Made by a program: the position numbers and the translations under genes. From positions 1 through 22,388 of the IMG/VR virus record IMGVR_UViG_3300023184_000561: 22,388 bases of DNA. One strand, given 5' to 3'. The first letter of the stretch is position 1. Each line of letters begins with the position of its first letter. The stretch is from a virus. Positions 16,498 through 22,245 of this stretch are shown piece after piece. The notes beneath the pieces were generated by a model. That model had not been told where the DNA came from. It searched no databases and saw only the letters and a program-made list of their open reading frames with translations.

Positions 16498-17349
16498 ATG
16501 GAAGATACCAAAAACATGTTCGCAGAAGAAGTTCAAGAAATTCTAACTGAAGATTCTCTTTCAGTTATCGAAGAAGCAGTTCAATCTAAAGTAAATGAAG
16601 CTCTTGAAAAACAGGATCAAGTCTATGCCGAAAAGCTGGAAGTTCTAATTGATACTCTTGATAAAGACCGTGCTAAGAAAATGAAACGTGTTGTTGAGGC
16701 TGTTGACAAAGGCAATGCTTCCAAACTCGTCAAACTTTCCAACATGTTCAAAAGGGATTCCCTAAAAGAAGCTGTTGGTTTTAAAAAGACTATCGTTGAA
16801 TCAGTAAGTAATTTCCTTGATGAATATATCGAAGAGTCTATTCCAAAAGAAGACTTCGCACAAGCTGTAAAAAATAGAAATGCTTATACTGTCCTAGAAG
16901 GACTTCGCGGTGTTTTGGCAGTTGATTCTATTATGATGAAGGAATCCGTTCGTGGTGCTATGGAAGATGGTCATTCACAAATCGAAACTTTAAAAACCGA
17001 AAATACTGAACTCAAAAAGCAATTCAAAGCACTTTATGAAGCTAATGAGAAAACCAAAGTTGATATGCTTATCGAGAGTAAGACTTCCAAGTTCCCAGAA
17101 GCTAAGAAGAATTTCATCAAAAAGACTTTAGCCGACAAACCACTTAAGTTTATCGAAGAAAACTTTGATTATACCCTTCGTTTATTTGATAAACAAGAAA
17201 CACAAAAACTTAAAGTTCTCAAAGAGGAAGCAGTTTCTCAAAGAGAATTCAAGCCAGATTTCGCTCCAATTCAAAAAGTTGTGACTGAAAAGATAAATAC
17301 TTATAATCCTATGGATGATTTTGTTTCGGAACTCGAAAGGAACCGATAA
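16498..17349 (+). CDS. 22: Prohead scaffolding core protein (T4 gp22-like)
   Basis: This is the major internal scaffold of the prohead, later degraded by gp21. It is 283 residues long (T4 gp22 is 269). Nearly the whole protein is charged and helical with few aromatics, as expected for a scaffold: EEVQEILTEDSLSVIEEAVQ at the start, a long Lys/Glu coiled coil, and a C-terminus with NPMDDFVSELERNR. It lies directly before the major capsid gene as in T4. Several L-x-E and I-x-E triplets could serve as cleavage sites. No similarity search was possible; the call rests on context, size and composition plus the family-like N-terminus. Confidence 0.88.
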   Translation: MEDTKNMFAEEVQEILTEDSLSVIEEAVQSKVNEALEKQDQVYAEKLEVLIDTLDKDRAKKMKRVVEAVDKGNASKLVKLSNMFKRDSLKEAVGFKKTIVESVSNFLDEYIEESIPKEDFAQAVKNRNAYTVLEGLRGVLAVDSIMMKESVRGAMEDGHSQIETLKTENTELKKQFKALYEANEKTKVDMLIESKTSKFPEAKKNFIKKTLADKPLKFIEENFDYTLRLFDKQETQKLKVLKEEAVSQREFKPDFAPIQKVVTEKINTYNPMDDFVSELERNR

Positions 17350-17382
17350 CATTTTCAAAAATAGAAAAGAATTATTAACATG

Positions 17383-17397
17383 AGGTCATCCTGACCT
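17383..17397 (+). promoter_or_regulatory. Hairpin in the major capsid leader
   Basis: AGGTCA and TGACCT form a perfect 6-bp stem with loop TCC, 33 nt before the capsid ATG. A mini-ORF (ATG at 17380, four codons M-R-S-S, then TGA) spans the hairpin. The 81-nt gap before this gene is the longest leader between structural genes here. Confidence 0.4.
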
Positions 17398-17430
17398 GAA
17401 TGCATTGTAGATTACAAACAAATAAAAATT

Positions 17431-18888
17431 ATGAAAACTATTGAAGATCCTAATAAATCGCGCACTGACCAAGCTGTAAAGCGTTGGGAAAAAGTGCTTA
17501 ACTTCGAATCCTCGTCTGTGCCTGCTATCCAAAGCGAGCATGTCAAGAGGGTTACTGCCGTTCTCTTGGAAAACCAAAACAACTGGTGTATCCAAGAATC
17601 CTCAAACAACTCCCAAGGCATCTTCGGTGCTACCTCGGTTGCTAACAGCCCGAATGGTAATACTGATAACTATGCTGCTGGTGATAGTCGTCTCCCTAAA
17701 ATTCTGATCCCAATGATCCGTAGAACATTCCCAGAACTTATCTCACATGAGATCTGCGGTGTTCAACCTATGGGTGGTCCAGTTGGTCTTGCTTTCGCTT
17801 TGCGTTATGCTTATCAATCCGACTTGCTCAACACTGTTGATCGTGTTGGAACTGATGGAACCGCTGGAACTGGTAATGCTGGTGGTATGGGTGGTGGTGC
17901 TTATACTGGTTCTGCTGGTCTAAACGCAACTGAACTTGGTTATCAACTCTTAGACACCCGTTTCACTGGTGTTTCAAGTGGTGCTCTTTCCGGTAACGCT
18001 TCCGAGTGGGCATTTGCTGATCAAGATCGTGGTGTTGCTCAATTGCTTGAGTCCTATGAAGCTACTGGTCGTATTCCACAAATTGAAATGAAGTTTGAAA
18101 AGACTTCAGTTGAAGCTGGAACTCGTAGACTTGCTACCCGCTGGTCAATCGAGCTTGAACAAGACATCAAGAATATGCAAGGTATTGACATTGATGGTGA
18201 ACTCACCAACGCAATGTCCTACGAAATCCAAGCTGAAATCGACCGTGAAGTTCTCATGCGTATGATTCAGTCCGCTTTCAACGCTGGCTACGGTGCTGGT
18301 TTCTCCTTCTGGAGTCCGGTTTCTGCTGATGGTCGTTGGACTGCTGAACGTAATGCTACTTTCTACCAAAAGCTCTTGATTGAGTCTGGTCGTATGGCTG
18401 CTCGTAACCGTAGAGGTGCTGCTAACTTTGTTATCGCCACTCCTCGCGTTTGTTCTATCCTAGAAATGCTTCCTGATTTCAAGACCTTTGAAATCGTCGG
18501 AACTGTCAATACTAACTCTGTTGGTGTTGCTAAGATCGGAACTGTTGGAAGTCGTTGGACTGTCTATCGTGACCTTCGCACTGAAGTTCAAAACCAAACT
18601 CTATATGGTAACAGAGGTTATACTCCTGCCAATACTGCTGGTGTTGAATATGCTCTGCTTGGTTATAAGGGTTCTGAGTATTATGATACTGGGATAATTT
18701 ACTGTCCTTATATTCCGATCATGGTGCAACGTGCCATCGATCCGGTTAACTTCACCCCAAGAGTAGGATTGATGACCCGTTATGGTATCGTTAATAACAT
18801 TTTTGGAGCGAATCTTTACTATCATCTCATCATCGTTAAGGGATTAGGTGTTGCATTTACACCCGGATCAACCAGCGTGTATCTCTAA
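17431..18888 (+). CDS. 23: Major capsid protein (T4 gp23-like)
   Basis: This is the hexameric shell protein of the head. The 485-residue sequence (T4 gp23 is 521) has the hallmark block MIRRTFPELISHEICGVQPM followed by GGPVGLAFALRYAY, matching T4 gp23 after its propeptide. I54-Q55-E56 fits the T4 gp21 cleavage rule and would remove a 56-residue propeptide; L45-L46-E47 is a second option. Codon choice differs from neighbours: C-ending codons (TTC, AAC, ATC) are frequent, consistent with very high expression. The start is preceded by CAAATA 6 nt upstream, one mismatch from TAAATA, plus A-rich sequence. A strong terminator follows. Confidence 0.95.
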   Translation: MKTIEDPNKSRTDQAVKRWEKVLNFESSSVPAIQSEHVKRVTAVLLENQNNWCIQESSNNSQGIFGATSVANSPNGNTDNYAAGDSRLPKILIPMIRRTFPELISHEICGVQPMGGPVGLAFALRYAYQSDLLNTVDRVGTDGTAGTGNAGGMGGGAYTGSAGLNATELGYQLLDTRFTGVSSGALSGNASEWAFADQDRGVAQLLESYEATGRIPQIEMKFEKTSVEAGTRRLATRWSIELEQDIKNMQGIDIDGELTNAMSYEIQAEIDREVLMRMIQSAFNAGYGAGFSFWSPVSADGRWTAERNATFYQKLLIESGRMAARNRRGAANFVIATPRVCSILEMLPDFKTFEIVGTVNTNSVGVAKIGTVGSRWTVYRDLRTEVQNQTLYGNRGYTPANTAGVEYALLGYKGSEYYDTGIIYCPYIPIMVQRAIDPVNFTPRVGLMTRYGIVNNIFGANLYYHLIIVKGLGVAFTPGSTSVYL

Positions 18889-18917
18889 TGGTATCGTTAA
18901 ACTGAAAAGTTAAAATT

Positions 18918-18952
18918 AAACCCGAAGGATGTCAAAGTCCTTCGGGTTTTTT
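18918..18952. terminator. Strong intrinsic terminator after the capsid gene
   Basis: AAACCCGAAGGA (18918-18929) pairs perfectly with TCCTTCGGGTTT (18938-18949) around an 8-nt loop, followed by T residues to 18952. On the minus strand the stem is followed by T-rich sequence, so it may also stop transcription from the convergent endonuclease gene. Confidence 0.9.
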
Positions 18953-19704
18953 CATTTGTTGTAATCATCAAATGTTCTATATTCTGAGACATAGTGTATT
19001 ACAGTATTTTTTGGGAATGGGTGTTTACTCAATTTAGTGACCCTCTTAAAAATATATGATCCATTATTTCTAATCCTCCTAAATATAAAATCATCTGTGT
19101 GATATTTTTCCACAAAATTCTTGAGACAATTAGATTCAATGGTTTCGGTCCCATTAGGATAAACCAATCTATATGTAACCTTAGATCTCCCATGATCTTT
19201 TATAAATTTTACCTTTCTCAATTCTTTATCTGTTTTATTGTTTGTCTCTATTCTTTTTCTAATCGTATCTTTTCTTTTGCTTAAAGATTCATACCAATTA
19301 TTATATTTCTCTGGATCTTTATACATATCAAAAAGACCTTCACTCACACTCTTTTTGAATTCTTTATATTTCTCATCTCCAGCATACTCTAAATAATATC
19401 CACCTCTTCCACCCCTATGAATATTGTAACAATTTTTTCCAAATTTTCGAACTAATCTACGAATCAATTTAATTTCAAGTCGGTTTAAATTTTCAGGTGT
19501 TGTAATTTTCAATTTAAAATATCTCACCGTGAAGTTTTCCTTTCCGTATTTCTTAAATGCTTTCTTCAAATGTGTTCCAGATCCTTTATAAACTTTATTA
19601 GAAACTTTGTAATGCTTACCACCATAAACCTTACCGTTAATCATATTAATCGTAACATATAATAAATATTCAGGAACCTTATTATTGTTTTTAATCTTTC
19701 GCAT
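18952..19704 (-). CDS. GIY-YIG homing endonuclease (Seg-like)
   Basis: This is a free-standing homing endonuclease of the T4 Seg type, which cuts related phage DNA so that its own gene is copied in. The GIY-YIG domain is at the N-terminus: YLLYVTINMINGKVYGGKHY (the GIY and YIG elements read LLY and VYG), then GSGTHLKKAFKKYGKENF, typical of Seg proteins. A catalytic-type Glu is likely in LNRLEIKLIRRL. The C-terminal part is basic and probably DNA-binding. The ATG at 19704 (250 residues) is chosen over an upstream start at 19737 because CTAAATA ends 5 nt before it. It lies opposite to the structural genes between the capsid gene and the next late genes. Confidence 0.9.
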   Translation of the reverse strand: MRKIKNNNKVPEYLLYVTINMINGKVYGGKHYKVSNKVYKGSGTHLKKAFKKYGKENFTVRYFKLKITTPENLNRLEIKLIRRLVRKFGKNCYNIHRGGRGGYYLEYAGDEKYKEFKKSVSEGLFDMYKDPEKYNNWYESLSKRKDTIRKRIETNNKTDKELRKVKFIKDHGRSKVTYRLVYPNGTETIESNCLKNFVEKYHTDDFIFRRIRNNGSYIFKRVTKLSKHPFPKNTVIHYVSEYRTFDDYNK

Positions 19705-19709
19705 AAATA

Positions 19710-19737
19710 TATTTAGCATCTGTATTGGATTTGTCAA
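19710..19737 (-). promoter_or_regulatory. TTGACA-N16-TAAATA promoter (homing endonuclease)
   Basis: On the minus strand TTGACA (19737-19732) is followed after 16 nt by TAAATA (19715-19710), which ends 5 nt before the ATG at 19704. This is the best match to a bacterial -35/-10 layout in the window. Confidence 0.6.
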
Positions 19738-19752
19738 TAGTTCTTGACAAAT
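19729..19752. repeat. Inverted repeat between divergent genes
   Basis: ATTTGTCAA (19729-19737) and TTGACAAAT (19744-19752) are perfect reverse complements around a 6-nt centre. Each arm contains a TTGACA pointing outward. It could be an operator for both promoters. Confidence 0.6.
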
Positions 19753-19771
19753 TATTTTTAGATGATACGAT
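19744..19771 (+). promoter_or_regulatory. TTGACA-N16-TACGAT promoter-like element
   Basis: TTGACA (19744-19749) and TACGAT (19766-19771) are 16 nt apart; the second ends 7 nt before the ATG at 19779. The -10 match is weak. Confidence 0.4.
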
Positions 19772-19778
19772 AACTGGT

Positions 19779-20252
19779 ATGGACAACAAACAAGAAATTA
19801 AGGATAAAATTCAAAATCACATCAATACTAATTACGAGGGATCGCTCAGATTTATGAAAGATAAGGTGACTATCAAATTGTTGGGGGGTGAGATTCTTCA
19901 AGAAATCAAAAGTATTACTGATCATAAATTACATAACCCCATGCCATTGCTTTTGTATTGTTTTCTTAATGACATTACTGAACAACCAAAATGTGTTTGT
20001 GGTAATGATACAAAATATGATAAGGTTCGTAAGAGATTTGGGTTCTTTTGCAGCACAAAATGTAGATATGAAAATAATGAAGAAGAAACCGCAAAAAGGG
20101 TAAATACTTGTTTAGAAAAATATGGAACCAAAACCTACATGGTAAGTGAGGAAGGATTAGAAAGAAATAAACAAATTATGATTGAAAAATATGGTGTTGA
20201 TAATTATGGAAAGACCGAAGAATTCAAGGAACTTAGAAAGAACTGGAAATGA
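19779..20252 (+). CDS. Zinc-finger protein, homing-endonuclease-like, probably truncated
   Basis: This 157-residue protein carries a treble-clef-like Cys cluster: C72-x-C74, then C91-x3-C95 (CVCGNDTKYDKVRKRFGFFC, STKC). Two copies of an EKYG motif follow (CLEKYGTK at 111-118 and IEKYGVDN at 136-142). Zinc finger plus EKYGV repeats is an arrangement I associate with phage homing endonucleases and DUF7487-like proteins, in which a nuclease domain usually follows. Here the frame stops soon after the second repeat, so the nuclease part seems lost. The ATG at 19779 is preferred to the TTG at 19725. It is divergent from the GIY-YIG gene and its stop overlaps the next ATG (ATGA). Confidence 0.65.
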   Translation: MDNKQEIKDKIQNHINTNYEGSLRFMKDKVTIKLLGGEILQEIKSITDHKLHNPMPLLLYCFLNDITEQPKCVCGNDTKYDKVRKRFGFFCSTKCRYENNEEETAKRVNTCLEKYGTKTYMVSEEGLERNKQIMIEKYGVDNYGKTEEFKELRKNWK

Positions 20253-20464
20253 TGAAAGAATACGAAATTCAATTTGAAAAAGTCGAGATTAAAGCAACCA
20301 CAAGAAAATTATCAGGAAATTGGACTTGTGAAATCTCTCCATATATTATTTATGGATTTACAAATGAAGATGGTGATTATGAAGAAATAGAAATCCACAA
20401 AGATGAATTGGTGGATAGATCAGAATTTATGATGCTTTATACAAAAGTTGACAAATCCAACTAA
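20249..20464 (+). CDS. Unknown small protein
   Basis: This 71-residue, acidic protein is unrecognised. It has alternating beta-like segments (YEIQFEKVEIKATTRKL, WTCEISPYIIYGF, YEEIEIHKDELV). No signal peptide or motif is seen. Its ATG overlaps the stop of the zinc-finger gene by 4 nt, so translation is probably coupled and the two may have moved together. It ends 17 nt before the next gene, and that gene's -35-like TTGACA lies in its last codons. Confidence 0.6.
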   Translation: MMKEYEIQFEKVEIKATTRKLSGNWTCEISPYIIYGFTNEDGDYEEIEIHKDELVDRSEFMMLYTKVDKSN

Positions 20465-20476
20465 GTTTACTAAATA
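20448..20476 (+). promoter_or_regulatory. TTGACA-N17-TAAATA promoter-like element
   Basis: TTGACA (20448-20453) and TAAATA (20471-20476) are separated by 17 nt. The TAAATA ends 5 nt before the ATG at 20482. Confidence 0.6.
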
Positions 20477-20481
20477 ATAAT

Positions 20482-20856
20482 ATGCCATACACATTCTCAA
20501 ACACTGTCCTATCTGCTGCAAAATCAATGACACCGGGACAGGCAGCATCTCTGTCAGCCAACGGTATCAACATCATCTCACTATCAACTAATGATGTTGG
20601 GTTGTCTTATAATGCTAACACAACCCTTTCTAATGTCCTTTCAACACTCACTGTTGATGGAAGTGTGTTTAGAATTGACACATCATACAGTGGTCAGAAA
20701 TTCTCTCTGAATAAATTACAAATTAATAATCTATCTCAGCATACTGTATTCACGTATCTTTCAAGTCTTGCGACCACTCCAGTATCCGCCTATGACCAAA
20801 CTACCCAAGTCTCCACCCCCAACCATAGACGTTTGAGACTTCTGGGTTATCGCTAA
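20482..20856 (+). CDS. Unknown small Ser/Thr/Asn-rich protein, possible virion component
   Basis: This 124-residue protein is not recognised. It is rich in Ser, Thr, Asn and Leu with few charges except a basic C-terminus (PNHRRLRLLGYR). The pattern of short hydrophobic beta-like stretches (INIISLSTNDVGLSYN, FRIDTSYSGQKFSL) suggests a beta-structured protein. It has no signal peptide or Cys. It forms its own transcription unit: a good TTGACA/TAAATA pair with 5-nt spacing before the start, and a strong terminator 34 nt after the stop. That layout would suit an abundant small structural protein such as a capsid decoration or tail protein, but this is inference. Confidence 0.7.
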   Translation: MPYTFSNTVLSAAKSMTPGQAASLSANGINIISLSTNDVGLSYNANTTLSNVLSTLTVDGSVFRIDTSYSGQKFSLNKLQINNLSQHTVFTYLSSLATTPVSAYDQTTQVSTPNHRRLRLLGYR

Positions 20857-20889
20857 TCATTCTCATTGTATTATTGTTTCATCATACTT

Positions 20890-20921
20890 AAAACCTCTAG
20901 ATTAATTTCTAGAGGTTTTTT
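20890..20921 (+). terminator. Strong intrinsic terminator
   Basis: AAAACCTCTAGA (20890-20901) pairs perfectly with TCTAGAGGTTTT (20908-20919) around loop TTAATT, followed by a T run to 20921. It ends the unit at 20482-20856. Confidence 0.9.
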
Positions 20922-20925
20922 GTTT

Positions 20926-20933
20926 ATTAAATA
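20926..20933 (+). promoter_or_regulatory. ATTAAATA element (lipoprotein protease)
   Basis: ATTAAATA ends 5 nt before the ATG at 20939 and starts only 4 nt after the terminator T run. No TTG box is available because the terminator stem occupies that position. Confidence 0.5.
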
Positions 20934-20938
20934 ATTAC

Positions 20939-21490
20939 ATGGAAGTCTATAAATTTAATAAACTATTTATGATAGTCCTACTATTTGCGACTATTGTATC
21001 TTGTAAAAAGGTTCCAAAACCATCATCGAGTGATTACCAATATGCTGTTCCCAATATGGTAGGACAAAAACAGGAGAAAGATTTATGGTGTGCTGCGGCT
21101 GCTGCCAGAATGTTAATGAGTCAAAAGACCAATTCTTTACCCACACAATGTCAAATAGTATCTAGAGTGACTGGTAAACCTTGCGAAAATCAAAAGATAG
21201 ATGCCAAACTTGCACTAATTATGTATGGTTATTCCGTTGAGGAATTACCTATATCTTTTGATGCAGTGGTGAATTCTATAAACGAGGATAAACCAGTGAT
21301 CATTTATCATTATAATCGCAAAGGCACATTGGATGAATCGGGACATGCTGTGGTGGCATATGGAACATTTAATACTCAAGAACGAAATTATATTCTAGTA
21401 TATGATCCTTTAACTGACAATACGGTGACAATGGATAGTAGTTATGTCACCGGAAATCTAGAGTGGTATCGAGTTTTAAGAATTAACTAA
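20939..21490 (+). CDS. Lipoprotein papain-like cysteine protease
   Basis: This is probably a lipid-anchored cysteine protease of the C39/AvrRpt2 papain-like type. The 183-residue sequence starts with a signal peptide (FNKLFMIVLLFATIVS) and lipobox IVSC, with Cys22 as the lipidated residue followed by KK, as is common in Bacteroidota lipoproteins. The catalytic set fits papain spacing: Q45 six residues before C51 (DLWCAAAAARML), H136 in SGHAVVAYG and D156 in VYDPLT. Cys71 and Cys82 might form a disulfide. The target is unknown. Being exported and membrane-anchored, it could act in superinfection exclusion, lysis or toxin-like modification of the host envelope. It lies between a terminator and the baseplate hub gene, 3 nt from the latter. 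Confidence 0.8.
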   Translation: MEVYKFNKLFMIVLLFATIVSCKKVPKPSSSDYQYAVPNMVGQKQEKDLWCAAAAARMLMSQKTNSLPTQCQIVSRVTGKPCENQKIDAKLALIMYGYSVEELPISFDAVVNSINEDKPVIIYHYNRKGTLDESGHAVVAYGTFNTQERNYILVYDPLTDNTVTMDSSYVTGNLEWYRVLRIN

Positions 21491-21493
21491 AAT

Positions 21494-22216
21494 ATGTTTA
21501 TCAGAGGCTCAGGAAGTGGTGTAGAATATTCAAGAGTAGATAATGGATTCTACCGTGGAATCGTTGTCAAAAATAACGATCCCTTGAACACTAATAGAGT
21601 TAAAGTATACATACCAGAACTCACAAATCAACCATATGATGAATGGTTTGAAAAGTATGATACATTTAATTTAAATGCTCCGGGTAAAAATAACAAAACA
21701 GATTCTTGGAATGATACCAAGATGTTTGAAGAAATTGCAAAATTGATTCCATGGGCAGAACAATGCTCTCCATTATTTGGAGAATCTGGAAATTTTAGAT
21801 ATTATAAAGATGGCGAAATCTCAACTATTTCTGATTGTAATTATCCAGAAGGTTTTCAAGTAAATGACACAACAACACCAACACTTCAATCTGGATCATT
21901 CTCCCCAGCTTTCTTATATGAAAATGAAGGAACTGTGTTGGGTGACGCATTCAACACACCTCTAGATAATTTTTCAGTGAAATGTAATCCTTACTCATTT
22001 TGCTACAGACCTTCAAAACATGTAAATAAATCAAAAGGTGTCAACGGTGTTCCGGAAGTTGGATCAAATGTTTGGGTATTCCACTATGAAGGAGATCTGA
22101 ACTTCCCTGTTTATTTTGGAGTTGTTGGTCCATCTGTAAGATCAAATTTGGGTATGATTGATGCTGATAATGAAAAACAGATATCACCGACAGGACTTCA
22201 CAACTTTGAGTCTTGA
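21494..22216 (+). CDS. Baseplate hub OB-fold protein (T4 gp5 N-terminal-like)
   Basis: This 240-residue protein is likely part of the baseplate hub and tail spike. The N-terminal stretch GFYRGIVVKNNDPLNTNRVKV followed by YIPEL fits the OB-fold of gp5/VgrG-type hub proteins (T4: VGVVEDRMDPLKLGRVRVRV). The later segments IPWAEQCSPLFG and VPEVGSNVWVFHYEGDLNFP then VYFGVVGP match the second half of that fold. No lysozyme domain is present and there is no obvious beta-helix, so it corresponds only to the N-terminal part of gp5. The remaining function may be in the next gene. The ATG lies 3 nt after the upstream stop; there is no TAAATA. Confidence 0.75.
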   Translation: MFIRGSGSGVEYSRVDNGFYRGIVVKNNDPLNTNRVKVYIPELTNQPYDEWFEKYDTFNLNAPGKNNKTDSWNDTKMFEEIAKLIPWAEQCSPLFGESGNFRYYKDGEISTISDCNYPEGFQVNDTTTPTLQSGSFSPAFLYENEGTVLGDAFNTPLDNFSVKCNPYSFCYRPSKHVNKSKGVNGVPEVGSNVWVFHYEGDLNFPVYFGVVGPSVRSNLGMIDADNEKQISPTGLHNFES

Positions 22217-22240
22217 GATAAACAATTAAAAGTTTAAATA
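22213..22240 (+). promoter_or_regulatory. TTGAGA-N16-TAAATA promoter-like element
   Basis: TTGAGA (22213-22218) and TAAATA (22235-22240) are 16 nt apart. The TAAATA ends 5 nt before the ATG at 22246. The -35-like half overlaps the end of the hub gene. Confidence 0.55.
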
Positions 22241-22245
22241 TCTTT

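Noticed and set aside
19705-19737. Upstream start at 19737 for the GIY-YIG protein
   Set aside because: It would place the TTGACA and TAAATA boxes inside the coding region; the ATG at 19704 has the standard 5-nt spacing.
19725-19778. TTG start at 19725 for the zinc-finger protein
   Set aside because: The added segment overlaps the inverted repeat and promoter-like boxes; the ATG at 19779 is more plausible.
18889-20481. Group I intron interrupting the capsid gene
   Set aside because: The capsid gene is full length with a natural C-terminus and is followed by a terminator; the endonuclease is free-standing on the opposite strand.
22217-22245. Frameshift joining the hub OB-fold gene and the gene at 22246
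   Set aside because: A separate ATG with TAAATA at the standard spacing lies between them, and no slippery sequence is seen.
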